Source of the DNA: Smittium culicis
Lineage: Eukaryota; Kickxellomycota; Harpellomycetes; Harpellales; Legeriomycetaceae
Reading direction: 5' to 3'
Length of the DNA stretch: 35,602 nucleotides
Assembly (NCBI GenBank): GCA_001970855.1
Contig: LSSN01001394.1
Coordinates: 1-35,602 of the forward strand
Below, one piece after another: positions 21,801 to 34,629 of the stretch (positions are counted from its first letter, which is position 1; every line of letters begins with the position of its first letter). The position numbers and the translations under genes are program-made. The notes beneath the pieces are model-generated. The model was not told the origin of the DNA, ran no database searches, and saw nothing but the letters and a program-made list of their open reading frames with translations.

Positions 21801-22937
21801 TCTTAACTCTTCAACGCCTGGCTTTCTAACTACATTGATGTATTTTGGCTTTATCTAGGAATATGTATTAAATAATTTGAAATTTTATGAAGAATGGACT
21901 GAAAGTCAAATGGGAGGCAATAGATATTTTATAGTAAGGAAACTAAATAACAAACTTACAATTTTAGAGTTACTTGAGGAATCAAATACTTTTCCTTGCT
22001 TTTCTAAGTGGATTTTTAATTTACTTCCTGTGAATACTTTATTTTCCGATTGGGAGCTATTTTCATTTTTGGAGGCCTTTGGTATTTTTTCAATCTTTAT
22101 TTCTTTAGGAATGGTTGAACTTGAGAAATCATCATAGTTATTCGAAGTCATAGTTTGAGCTGTAACAACGTTACTAGTAACATAGTCGGTATTTCCATAA
22201 CTGTTTGAATTCAAGTTATCATCATTAATGACATTCTCAGCAATTTTAGAGCGATCAAACTCGTTATCTGATTGAGAATCGCTAAAGTAATTTTCTAAAT
22301 CTGAATCATTAAAAGTTTGCTTCTTTTCCCAGCCAATCTTATCTAATACTCTTTTAGATTTTACTCTTTTTCTTCTTTGAATGATAGGGGCTTGGGCAAT
22401 TTCGTTTTGAGAATCTAAGCTTGCTGATTTAAGTTCCGCTAGTGTAGAATTGTTTTTTTTGGTTGAATTTACAATAGGGTTTTCGATATCATTTTTGCTT
22501 TTTTTATTAAGCTTGCTGTTATCAGTATTGTCAGAATTATCTTTATGGACATCAGGTTTTGCAGGCTTCTTACGTTTTTTGTTTTTCTTTTTTTTGGGTG
22601 TAGATTCTGTAGTCACAGCTTGAAAAACATCGCTTTCAGTCAGTTGCTTAAATAGTTCTGATGTTTCATTATTTGTTGTTGGTTCTGGTAATGCTTTAAT
22701 TGATTCTGCAGGGGTATTTGAGGTAGTTTTTGGGACCTCTTTAAGGAAGCTGGGCAAATCGTTTCTCTTTTCTTTGTTGGTTATTTTTTGACCGAGTCTT
22801 TTACTAGAAAGCAGCTTATCAGAATTAAAGTTAGTTTCAGATAGTTTTGCAAAAAGTTCAGCTCTTGAATCTTTAATGAGCTGCTTCTGGATGAATCTAT
22901 CCAGGCGCTTCTGTTTTGTCGATTTATTAGTTCCCAT
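18802..22937 (-). CDS. ECM16: DEAH-box RNA helicase Dhr1/Ecm16 (DHX37), ribosome biogenesis
   Basis: Four exons on the minus strand: 22937-21960, 21854-20073, 19980-19678 and 19575-18802. They join to 1278 aa with every intron in phase 0. Dhr1 is a nucleolar helicase that, with Utp14, releases U3 snoRNA from pre-18S rRNA late in small-subunit maturation. The N-terminus has the family pattern DRFIQKQLIKDSRAELFAKL then LLSSKRLGQ, and a basic nuclear signal at 114-127 (KKKKNKKRKKPAK). Motifs follow in order: GSTGSGKT (370-377), TQPRRVAA, DEAH (495-498), SAT (553-555), VSTNVAETSITIP and QRAGRSGRTG (847-856). The last has Ser where most DEAH helicases have Ala. Between the two RecA domains lies a long acidic insert, as in Dhr1. 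The winged-helix, ratchet and OB-fold regions include LFPVSPRYAKML and end RVGTRWVLSKVLN. Length is close to yeast Dhr1 (1267 aa). Confidence 0.93.
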
Positions 22938-25900
22938 GTTGGCTAATAGTGTATTTTTTATTATTTTGAACTTTTTGCGCTTTTAAATATTTTTTCTTAT
23001 TGAAAATTTTTTTATTAAGATTTTGATCCAATTTACCAATTTGGCTATATTTCATTGGCCCAAATGTATCCAATAGATTTGACGAAAACTCAGGAAAACA
23101 TTCAACATAATTATTTAGAATTTGAAATCTATAGATTTTGGTATTTCAATTCACATATACTGACTTGATTTATTATAACTTTTATTGAAAACCATTTATT
23201 GATAATAAAAAAATTATAGAAATTTTCTGGATTAATTGATAAGCTTACGTAACTGTCTTTAAATCAAATCTAATTTTTATTATAACCTTAACGGTTAAAA
23301 TTCAAATATTTTATTTTAAACTTGATTGTGTTTACATATTGATAAAAACAAACTATCAACAAAAGATTTATAACCTAGTGGGACATTGATATAATAAAAA
23401 TTTTCATTGTAAAAAGGTCAAAAATTTCTCTTGCTTATCCTATAATAATCAGTTTATATTATATTCAATGTGAGCGATTTCTGAAAAGAATATTTTTTAT
23501 TTAAAAGTATCCAATAAACTTTTTGATATTTGCAGTATATACCTCTAGAATTCAACAAAGAATCGATGTATTATTTTCAAATTTTAAAGTCAAAAAATTA
23601 TAGAAAATAATATTAGTTTTTTTAAATTTATCGTTAAAATACCAATTTATTACTACTCTTAAAAAATATTTTTTAGATAATAGAAAATAATCTTGGGAAG
23701 CTATTTATAATTCTATTTAATTATTGAGAATTGGTCATGTCAGACAGATCTAGTTATTAAAATCTATAATCCATGCAATAATAAAGATTTGATAACTTTC
23801 TAGGTAAATTTAAATGATTTTATAATACATAATTATTTTATATTAATTAGATATGAATATACCAAAGACTTATCTTTTTTTAAATTTAAATTATAATAAA
23901 CTAAATTTGATATTTATTTTTTTCCGGGAAATACTCTTGTTATTATATCTGACACAAATTAGTATACTCAAATTATGGATTATTCATTCAAAAATTGATT
24001 TTTATTTTTTCCTTAACTAAATAAATATATATTATTTATAAAATATATAATCAAAATTCGAATTTAAGTAATATTATCTTGTTTATGAATGCATGAAATA
24101 TATGTTTTTACGACAAAATTTTCAAAAATTTTCAATCTTTTATTAAAATCATATAATTTTTCACTATATATAAGAAATTTAATAAGTTTGATGCATTGAA
24201 TATTAATAATTTAGTCTTATACCCATATCATTTTGAAATTTTAAATGCAAATTTTCCTCGAAATAAATTATCAATGGATACAGCTGGATTTTATATAATA
24301 AACAAATGGAATGATAAAATAAATAAACCTGTACAGTATGTAATATATATCGGTATACCAACTCTAACAATCATAAACCGATCATTTTAAATTTTTACTA
24401 GAAGTTGTAACTGCTCTTCGTATTAGTATATTTGTCTGCCATGATATTTGTGTGATTTTCAATAAAATTTGATTATTTTTTGGAGAATTTAATTTTCCCA
24501 ATATCCATTTTATATACTAATTTTTACTAGGAATTTATATAGGCCCAAGCATATCAATAATTAACAGTGATTTTAATAATACAATGATAATAATCTTGAT
24601 TGATTTTTTTTTTTGGTGTTAAATTTAATGATACTCTCTTATAGTTCCTAAATAAACTCTAATCATTCTATTTATATTATTGCTTTCTTTATTATTATAT
24701 GTGTAAAATAATAGCTAAAAGTCATTTAATAATAGTTGTGCTTTAATATATTTTTTAATGTGAATATATATTAAAATAAAGGCTGATATTGGTATAGAAA
24801 GATCAATAATATATTTGTTCCAAAATAAAACTACTATACGGAGTATGATAATAAATTCTTTATCCTATTTTCTTTTCAATTGGATATTTAAGAAAAGCCT
24901 AGAAGTAAAGATCGGTGTGTTGCACCTTGAAGTATTTTTTATCTATATTTTAAATTTTAAATTATGAAATAATAACTTTTAAATTACATCCAAAATTAAC
25001 AGCTAAAAATCTATACAAAGTTTAATACGATTAGATTTTAACTTTTTTTCTCGTTTATCTTGGTACTATATTAGTAAAGCATTTATAGAAAGATATTATT
25101 TAAAAGTGAATAAAAAATAGTATAATTAATGCAGCAGTATGAATTTATTTGCGTTGATTTATCACAATCAATTACTATAAGATCTATTTATTACTGTTAT
25201 ATCCTTTAAAATATTCTTGATATAATAATACTTACTTCAAGAATGTACATAAAAAACGTAGATCTTATTGTTAAAAATGCCTAGGTTTTGATCCTTATTT
25301 TTGTACATAAGAGAAAAAAAATCAATAATCTAAATAACAGAGCTTGGGGTTTTAGAACCTAAAACTTTTCTGAAGCTATATATTAATTATTTTGTATAGA
25401 AATTAGGAAATTTCAACATAACCTCTGAATAAGTAACTGATATTTTTACTTCATTTTGGGCCAAATACACTCTCAGATGGAAATTTATCATTTTAGAGTT
25501 TTTTTATTGCCAAAAATATCTTAAAAAGCACTTAGCTACAAATTATAAAATAAAAAGTTAAAATCTGGTAATACAAATTAATTAAATGGATTGCTTTTTT
25601 GTTTTTAACAAGTAAAACTTTATTCGAAAAGTTGATGTTTTAGTTTCCACTTTAGAAATCGTATTATAGCACATTTTACTGCCGTTTTACAACATAGCTG
25701 AGAATTTCCTTCTCGGAGTGCAATTGACAATAGGCTAGATTAATTGTAATCAAACAGCCAACTCACAAATAAAATTTACTAAAACTTGCAAATTTAAATA
25801 AATTAGCCTATAAAATCGCATAGATAAAAATTGGGCATGCTTCAAACAATAAATCATTATTATTTTGATTAAACATTCAATAAGCTGCCATCTTAGTGAA

Positions 25901-26394
25901 TTGACCATCTCAAGGAAATGCCATATAAGAGGTTTTATTGATTGTGTCAGAATGTTGCCATTAATCAGCTGCAAATTTAGTCGAAATATGCAGGGCAAAT
26001 ACATAAAAAATGTAGAGAAGGGTATAATATTGGTCTAAAATCTTGACATTTAAATTTGTTATCATCTATTGGAGTATTTATGTTTATAGCTATGAATGAA
26101 TAAAACTATTGGTTATTCTAATGTCACCTCATTCAAAGTAAGCCTATTTTTTTTTTTAGCGGCAAAAAAAACCTTAAATTAATTTGCTGCGAAATGAGAT
26201 TATTCACAGAGCATGTAAAATTCAGAGCGTAGTTATGCAGCTTCATTTATAAACTCATATTGTTATATGATATCATACATATAAATATTTCTTATTTATC
26301 ATTTTATTGCAATCTATTATTCTTTGCTCCTAATATTAATTTATATATAGTCATTTTCTTCACTTTATCCTTTACTAGCTTTATCTTTGCTCAA
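22938..26394. other. Long A+T-rich intergenic region
   Basis: About 3.5 kb between two divergently transcribed genes, so it should carry both promoters. Most of it is A/T runs. A small plus-strand open frame at 24196-24390 (64 codons from TTG) and a patch richer in G+C at about 25600-26250 with short open frames on both strands are visible. Neither is identifiable. No tRNA, snRNA or MITE copy was seen. Confidence 0.4.
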
Positions 26395-29047
26395 ATGGAC
26401 TCGAAAACTGCCCGAGTTAAAGCATCAAATATTATAGGAGCTATTCACACAAATCACACAAATCACCCAAGATCTGTCAATTCTCCATCCCTTTTTGTAT
26501 CTCCTTTATCGCCAATAGACAATCGATTTAATTATACTGCATTAAATCGTAATCAACCTATCCCCGAACATTTAAGAAGCTTAAACTCTACTCCTAAAAA
26601 TCATAATGTATATACTACACCAATTCCGCCTTCTAGAAATTCTACATACTATGTTTCTTCGAATCTAAAAAACTCAAATTTTATGCAATCACCCCAGCAA
26701 ACTCCTGCAAATTTCGCTCGTGTAAACTCTTCGTTAAATAGTTCTATGAGAGATCTCAATACTCAACAGCAAAAGACTATACCAAATTCAACTACTAGAG
26801 TTTCCGCAAGTAGTGCTAATATTATCAATTATTCTAGAAACCTGCAAGATTCCAAGCGCCCCTCTGTGGATTCAATTAATTCGCCAAACAGCCTTGTGAA
26901 AAATAGATCCAGTACCATAGGCGAAGAATCTAGCCCTTTCCATAGTCCTCAGCGAGCTTTTAATCCTTATCAAAGTAGAAACAATGATCAATTTAACGAT
27001 TATCCGGCCCAAAGTTCTCAATTAACTTCTGAGAGTTCATTGTCAAATTTGAATAAAATTTCTTATAGTAAAGAAAATCTTAGTAACTTGAACCAACAAC
27101 CTTCAGCTGGACGTAATACAAATCAAGGTTATAGGCGTCCCATTTCTCAAATCGATCGCGTACTTGAATCGCAAACTATTTCTATAAATAATAGACAAAG
27201 TGTCTTTTCACCTGATTTAAATACACTAGACTTAAAGAATATGGATTTAAGTAATAGAAATCCCTCTAGAAACGCTAACTTACTTTTAACACTGGACACT
27301 TCAAATATTCAAAATTATAACCGCGTGAATTCTGCTAACATCAGTTCAAACCCCAAATACCAATTTAATAATCAAACCAACTACTTACAGTCCAACGCAA
27401 ACTTACCTTATTCCCCAGCTAGAATTACTTCTAAGACAAGCATCAATACTATCCCTGAAAATCAAGTCGATTATATATCTTCAATTGAATCAAAAAGATT
27501 TTCAATCTCAGAAAGCATTGGTTCTCCAACACACTCTTATTTTAAATCATCTAATAGCCTAGATAACATATCTTCAAGCTCTGGAAGAAACTCTCGCAAC
27601 CAAAATAATATTACTTTTTCAATGGGCGACATTTCGCTAGAAGCCGCTAACGAAATTTTAGTTAGAAAGGTGAATTTCCCCCCTTCTTATGACTTTTTCA
27701 ATTTACCTCTACTCTTTAAAATTGAGTTTTGAAATTTTTTTACTTTTAGTGCAAAGACTTGGAGATTTCTAAAAATTCAGTTTTTTCTATCAATAAAGCT
27801 CTTGAAGCTGAGCTTATTCAGGAAAGAAAAAAAGTTGCTAACCTATTAAAAGCCAGTTCATCGTAAATTGATTAAAAATTTTCACATTTATTACTTATTT
27901 TAATTGATTTCAACATTATGCTAATCTAAAGCTTATTTACTCTAGCTTACTTATACTCATTTTATTTATTTTTTTACTTGTAGCCAATTTCCTGGAATTT
28001 CTGAATTTAAGCCACAGACATTGAAAGAAAATGAATCAGAAAAGGTACTCTTTTTTTTTTTTGTGCATTAAAATTTATCTAAATTTATATATTTCGCTTT
28101 ATAGATAGACGAATGTATTTTAGATGCTGATAAAGAATTCGAGTCCATAGTTTCAAGCCTCGGTAATATGATTAATCTTGGAAACGAGGCAATAGAATTT
28201 TGCAACGCTTCAGATGGAATTAAAGTTAAATCTTCAATCGAATCTTCCAGTAAGACCATAATATAACAACCCCTTTTTTTATTCACAATTAAAACTTATG
28301 AAAAAATTTTCTTATAATATATATCTTAATCCATACAAATTAAAATTATTTTTTAATTTTTTTATAGATGACTCTTCATATTTTAAAGATTATAATGATG
28401 ATAAATCTTCGACTATAAACATTTCAGATGCTCTTGATCACTTAAATATTAGCTCCACACTCAAAGATACAAATGACTCCGCAATCAATCTAAATTTAAA
28501 CAATGATAAATTAAATGATGCCCTCGATATTATCGAAAAACTAGTTGTTATTTCAAAAAAATCTATGCAATCAGACCCTAATATCGTGTCACTCAGCAAT
28601 CCTATAACAGAAAACAGCTCTACTAGCCTAAAGGCTATAAACAGGACATCTAGCTTAAGAGCTCCAACCAAGCAACCAGCTATTCTTAATATAAATTCTA
28701 TAAAATCAATATCAAAACCTACAACTTCACCATCAAATGCTACCACAACTTCCAACTTTAATGACGTAAAACACATACCCTCAAAAATTATTAAACCCAC
28801 AGTCTTCAACTATTCCTTAAAGTCGCCTGAAAAGTTCTCTAGTCAGTCTACTTTTTTACAAAATCCTAATTCTTTCAAGTCTCCAACAAATAAATCACAA
28901 AAAAATGACTCAATTTCAATGAATAGAGGCTCCTCTGCGCCCCAAGAAAATATTAAAGATGAATCAAACTTACAATATAACTACATAAATGATATGAGAG
29001 AAATCCACGAACTTCTTTTGAAATTAAAAAAATCCTTATCCCATTAA
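26395..29047 (+). CDS. Ser/Asn-rich protein with many S/T-P sites and a coiled coil, unknown function
   Basis: Five exons, 26395-27669, 27750-27862, 27984-28044, 28105-28249 and 28368-29047, join to 758 codons (757 aa) in phase. The N-terminal 400 residues are low-complexity Ser/Asn/Gln/Pro-rich and predicted disordered. At least ten Ser-Pro or Thr-Pro sites are present (for example SPLSP, NSTPKN, QSPQQTP, FHSPQR, FSPDL, GSPTHS), suggesting control by cyclin-dependent or MAP kinases. Residues about 410-465 are helical, with a likely coiled coil across the first two splice junctions (EAANEILVRK joined to CKDLEISKNS, then AELIQERKKVANLLK). A second helical segment includes ECILDADKEFESIVSSLG. 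The C-terminus is another low-complexity tract, with SPEK and SPTN sites, ending in a short helix (IHELLLKLKKSL). A cytoskeletal or cell-polarity scaffold is a reasonable guess, but no family is recognised. The ATG at 26395 is chosen because the upstream in-frame residues are hydrophobic A+T-type translation. Confidence 0.75.
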
Positions 29048-32000
29048 ACATTCATTAGCAGATTCAACATAATTTATTACCTCAATGCAATAATTTGCTA
29101 CATGATTACTCTCCTCTATATTTTATCTACGGCTTCTTATTTTTATTTGAATTCATCTATCGATTGAGGCATGATATGCTATTTCAGAACCAATGTAATC
29201 TGTCAAAAACTTCAGAAATTTATACTCGCTTTGATCAACGATATATAACATTAAACTAACTATCTACGTTTATTCTTCAAACTATTGCTCATATTGTGTT
29301 ATTTGACATAATTTAGTTTTATGCGTAATTATTTTCTTATTTTTAGTAATTACTTTTCCATCCTTCTGAGGATAAATTTAAATTAAATCAAGTATAATAG
29401 AATAATACATTAAATAAGTTCAGATACATTTTATAGAATGTTCTAGAATTAAACCCAATCATCTTTTAATTATAAATTAGAAAATTAGTTAAACTCTTAA
29501 CTCAAAAGAAATTTGCCTTTACTTAGAAATGATAAATATTTCATTTTGTTTATATAGATTAATTATCTTGTATTATAAATCCTCCTTAAAAGTAAATTAT
29601 GATACTAAAGCGAGATTAATTGTTGATTTAAATCGAGATTTAGATGTACTATATATTCCTTAAATTGAGTTGGTATTCACTGTAATGAAAAAAATCAAAC
29701 AATTATAAAAATTCGCCAATATTTACGATATTCGTCGATTGCACTGATCATTATTTTCTACAATCTAATTTTTCTTATGGCCAAGATTAGTTCAAATAGA
29801 AAAACTAAAATTTATTAGTATTACTACTATTTTCACTATTAGTATTGGTATTAATTATTTACTATTTATTTACTATTAGTATTATTTATTTATTATAATA
29901 TTTCATTATAGTATATATAGAAAATTAGACTTGATTCAATTTTTTTTTTACTTTAATGAGCTTAACTGCATCAATTTATTAAATATTGAAATATTCGTTA
30001 TTGATTATTTGTGTATATAGTGATTTATTATAGATAATTTAGGTAAAAATAAGATTTTATTTAACTGAAAGAGCTAAAGTATTAAATATATATATATAAA
30101 TTATGATTAGTTCAAATAAAAAGACCACAAGTTTTTATTAGTCACTGATTTTTCGTTTTTTTTATACTATTATTTTTTATAATTTTCGGTTTATTATGAA
30201 ATTTCTTTAGTTTATATTTTTTTATTGTATTAAAATTAATTATTATTTTAAAAGATAATGTTTTTTTTTAATTTTATTTAATTTATTGCGTTGTTTTTTT
30301 ATTTTTCATTAAATAAATTCTCAATAAAGTATTTATCTAGGTTAAAACATTGGTTAAAAATTACAAATTAGCTATAAATTCAATAAATTAATAAATATTT
30401 AAATTTGACTCATTATTTGAATTATAAAAATGATTTTTAACCCATTATAATTTTATCTAATCAAATTATTTTAATGCAAATAACGTCTCAATAATAATTT
30501 AAAGAATAATTCGAATAAATTTTTTATAAATTTTATTAACTTGTGCGCTTTTTAAGCTAAATGATTAAATTTATAATGTTATCATTAAATTTATCATGAA
30601 TTTCCTTAGAATTTTAATAAAACTAAATTTGAATTATTATTAAACGATATTTTCTAATAGAATATTTTCAGAAAGTATAAAAAAAGCATAGAATCATATA
30701 TTAAATATTCCTTTGTTAACTAATTCACATTTTATAACCATATTTATATGATCATGTCTGTTTAGCAAAATTTAGACCTAAATTCAAGTCGATATTCGCT
30801 TAATAATAAGGTAATACACATAAGCTATATATATAAAATAGTTGTATACCAGTCACGAATATGAGTTTCAAGAAAATTTTTCGTTTTATAAAATTATCTA
30901 CTTTTCTTGTGTTTTCCTTCATACACTAATCAAAAAAAATTTTAATTTTTATTCGTTATATTTTTCTAGTTTAGATATTTGTGTGAATATTCAAACACAT
31001 TTATTTATCTATTATATAATTATGATATTCTTTTTATGAAGTGTAATAATTAACACTGATAATGAAAAAATATTATTTTACAGAAATAAGTGAATAGAAA
31101 TTTTGATTTAATCGCTTATTGAAGGCCCTCGAGTCTTTATAAACTATAAATTATTCGTTACATATTTTATATAGCGTTAATATTGTATATAAAATTAATT
31201 TATAACAAACACTTGTGGAAAAACTTCTTGCCTCAATAATGATTATTATAAAACTTTCTAGTACTTTCTATATAGGCACCGAAAATTAATTTCTATATTA
31301 ATTAATCTAGCTTTTAAAAATTCTGAATAAGTTCAGTTATTTAATTATGAATAAATTATTACTTTGAGTATATTTTCCCGATATTTGAGTCGTCATTTTT
31401 ATAAAATTTTAGTTTTTCTGGCCACAGTACCTGATCATACTACCAAAATTTATTTTAAACTGTCTCATATAACAATCTTACAATTACCAAAGTAGTAATT
31501 TATGGCATTAGAAATTATACATCAAATAAAAATGTATAATATCTATATACATTTCTTCGGTGATATTTATTCTTATTAACTTTGCCATCCCTTAAATTTG
31601 TTATTTATTATATTTATAACCGCTTTTAAATATATATATTTGTTTTAAAACTTATTGGTCCGTAGAAAATTAAGCAAAACTGATATCCTTAGCTGTTAAT
31701 CTTTATTTTACGATAATAATATCAAATTAAACTATGTATCGACGAAAAAGCGTCGCATACATAATAAAAATTTAATAATTCTATTCTAATTCATATACAT
31801 GATTTTCCGGAGTTGAATATATAAATTTTTCTTAGTCTAAAGAATATATTTATTTTTAGAATTTTTTCAATTCTAACAAGGTTATTTAATTTTCAATCTT
31901 TAAATGTAACAAAAATGTTGAATAATAAAAAATTTAATATGACATAACATTTTACTCATATTTAATTATGAATATGGCAAAATATGCGTATTAATAATCA

Positions 32001-34049
32001 TTAGGACCATTTAGTACAGTATATTATAAATAGACCTTCTAAATTTGATAGTATAATCTTATTGAGGAGGAGCTCAAAAAATGTATTCCTAGATTTAATT
32101 AAATTTATCAAATGTATAAATTTTGATATTGGTAATTCTATAAAATATCATATTACTCTATATCGAGCTTCATTCTATGAAAATTCAAATTCCCTTCATT
32201 TTAAATTTATAACATATATTATTCACGTACACAAACTCGCGCGCACTCAAATCAGAAATAAAGATACTATTTTAAGAAGGTAAATGATAAATTATATTTA
32301 ATATTATCTAATATAAATTGCATAAATAAAAATCTTATATTTAAATTTAATTTCAATAATTTAAATTTTTAATATTTTTTCTTAAATTTTTTAATTTATA
32401 CATTAACAATTCTAGTTGACTTAGATTTCAAATATATCATTATAATTTAAATTATAAAGCGTAAATTAAAGCTTATTTTTTCTATGAAATATAAATGTAA
32501 ATATCATCGTTATTTATTGATATAGATAAGTATTTATCAATTTACTATTTTAAGAAAATATGCCAAATTTTTTATAATCTTAGTAAAATTAAATTCTATA
32601 TATTATTATTTTAGCTTTTAATTTATTGCATATAAATTAAAAAAAAATTTCATTATTATTACGTTACTCATTTAATCTGCTCCCAATAATTTATACGTAT
32701 TTTAAATAACAGAACAATTCCATATTATTTTTAAACATCATATAACTTGATGCATAATTATTTGGAATAATTTTAGGATGTTATTTCTTCGGAAAAAATA
32801 AGATAGATAATAAATTATTCGAAATTTTATTTATTTTTATAATTTCTCCGCTTTATATAAATATAAAAATATTTATATAGATAATGCTTCATTTATTAAT
32901 TATATTGTTTTAATCAATAACTTTTTCATATTATACCAATATGTAATCCCTCTTAAAAGTATTCATAGAAAAAAAATTGCACTTTTAGTCTGATATGTTA
33001 CTTTTATTTGCACAGAAAAAATCAAACTGCAAACTTGTTTGGAAAAATTATTTATTAAGCGATCAATAAGATAAAAGAATTTCCTGAGCTCAAAATTTCA
33101 TTTTTTTGTATAATGCAAGATCAGATATTCGAATATTTTCCAATTTTCTAAGAAAATCTTTCCTATTTAATTATAATTTTATCTGGAAATCTCCATAGTA
33201 AAATTAATATGTCAAATTCAATTCAATCCTTGAGCAAATGTCCAGAAGGTATGGATTTGATAGAGCGGTGAAGGGTGGTAGGTTAAAAAATTATTTTTTC
33301 AATGTTTTTTTATAACTTTTTAAATATTTTTTATTAGTTTTTTTATACTTTTAAATTATGTTAAACTCTATGTGAAAAAAAAGTAATTCATTACTACTAG
33401 AAGTTATTTTTAGATTATAAAATAAAATATGATGCTCGTGTATCGATTATTTTCTTCTGAAAAAATTAAGGTGAAATAGCAGATTCAAAGAAAAAAAAAT
33501 TTTTTTTTTAATCAAATTGTGCATTTAATAATATTTTTTTTCACTTTTATGTTAAGTTATAGATTAAAAAAAAGCCAAAAACAATTTGTTGAATCTTATA
33601 AAATTTTCAAACACAAAAAGAATTTTTCGATGATGAAGTTATCTTATATATACAAATCAACTAATTTTAAGATAAAAATAATATTATACTGTTTATTTCC
33701 CATTTAAAATCTATTAAAAAAATATGTCTCACATATATCAAAGGTTATATGTAATTATGTTAATAACGATCAGTTAAAATATTTATAAAACTGTAAATCA
33801 TGAATAGCGTATGTTATAATATATTATACCTTCAAAAAGTATGATAAATACAATTTTAGACTATTATATGGAATTGAAGCTATTTCAGTTTATTTTAATA
33901 TTTGATTTTAAATAGTTATATTTTTTTATTCAATTTAATATACATTATTATATTCATAACCTTAATATATAAAGTGTAATTTAAATTAAAAAAACTTTTA
34001 ATATTTTTTATTATAGAATATCAGATTCACGAATATCACCAAACGTTAC
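29048..34049. other. 5-kb gene-poor, extremely A+T-rich region
   Basis: About 5 kb with no supportable gene. Open frames are short and consist of Ile/Lys/Asn/Phe/Tyr-rich chance translation. It contains poly-T and poly-A runs, a TATATA run near 30088, and a patch at 29808-29920 with repeated ACTATTAGTATT-like words. There is an isolated G+C-richer patch at about 33231-33282 (GAGCGGTGAAGGGTGGTAGG), and a short GCGCGC string near 32240. Possible roles are a large promoter/terminator spacer, a decayed transposon zone or a replication/centromere-type A+T region; nothing in the sequence decides between them. Confidence 0.45.
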
Positions 34050-34245
34050 TTAACCCTTTCCCGGGCGGTAGACTATTTTTGCCTACAAGATATAGCCAAC
34101 AGCGTTCAATAAAAATACTTCAATTCCGAGACCTTAAGAGATATTGGATAAATGTAGCATAACCGCAGATAATAAATTTGCTTATAAATCATAGTCTAAT
34201 CAATAAATTGGGATTTTTAAAGAGTTTTGGACGGGAAAGGGTTAA
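34050..34245 (-). mobile_element. TTAA-flanked MITE, copy F (inverted)
   Basis: A complete 196-bp element flanked by TTAA, in the opposite orientation to copies A-C. It begins TTAACCCTTTCCCGGGCGG and ends GGACGGGAAAGGGTTAA. On the minus strand it carries the family core (GTCTCGGAATTG, TTGAACGCTGTTGGCTATAT, CAAAAATAGTCTACC). Both termini are intact, with a near-perfect terminal inverted repeat, so it is among the better preserved copies. Confidence 0.8.
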
Positions 34246-34629
34246 AACACCTGTTAGATTCGATTGTTTTTTTGTAATGATTATTAGAAAATGGAAAGAC
34301 TTAGAGATTAATTTTTCAAATCTCCAAGTCTTTTAAACTATCAAATAAAATGATTGGATCAGATGATTTTTATCAATGAGTTAATTTAAATCAATCCAAT
34401 ATAATCATAAAAAACCTATTAGTACCTATATAATAGCTTTATACCCTACATTTTATATGACTTAACTCTTATTATAAATTACAAATACAATTAGATATAC
34501 AGGGTATATATTTCAAATAAAAATTACATATTTTTTCATGTATATAATAATTAATATAATTCAATTTTAATAAATGAATTTTGTAAAAATTATATTTGAA
34601 ATTATAATAATAAATATAATTCATTTTGA

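Noticed and set aside
15692..22937. TFC1 and the helicase gene as a functional pair or operon
   Set aside because: They are convergent, 728 bp apart, and act in different pathways; adjacency is best read as ordinary gene order.
24196..24390. 64-codon plus-strand frame starting TTG
   Set aside because: No ATG at a sensible place and no family; length and Ile/Asn/Lys-rich composition are compatible with chance in A+T-rich DNA.
30842..33707. Three short plus-strand frames in the A+T desert (30842-31039, 32062-32283, 33519-33707)
   Set aside because: Phe/Ile/Lys/Asn-rich translations typical of noncoding A+T sequence; no splice partners or motifs.
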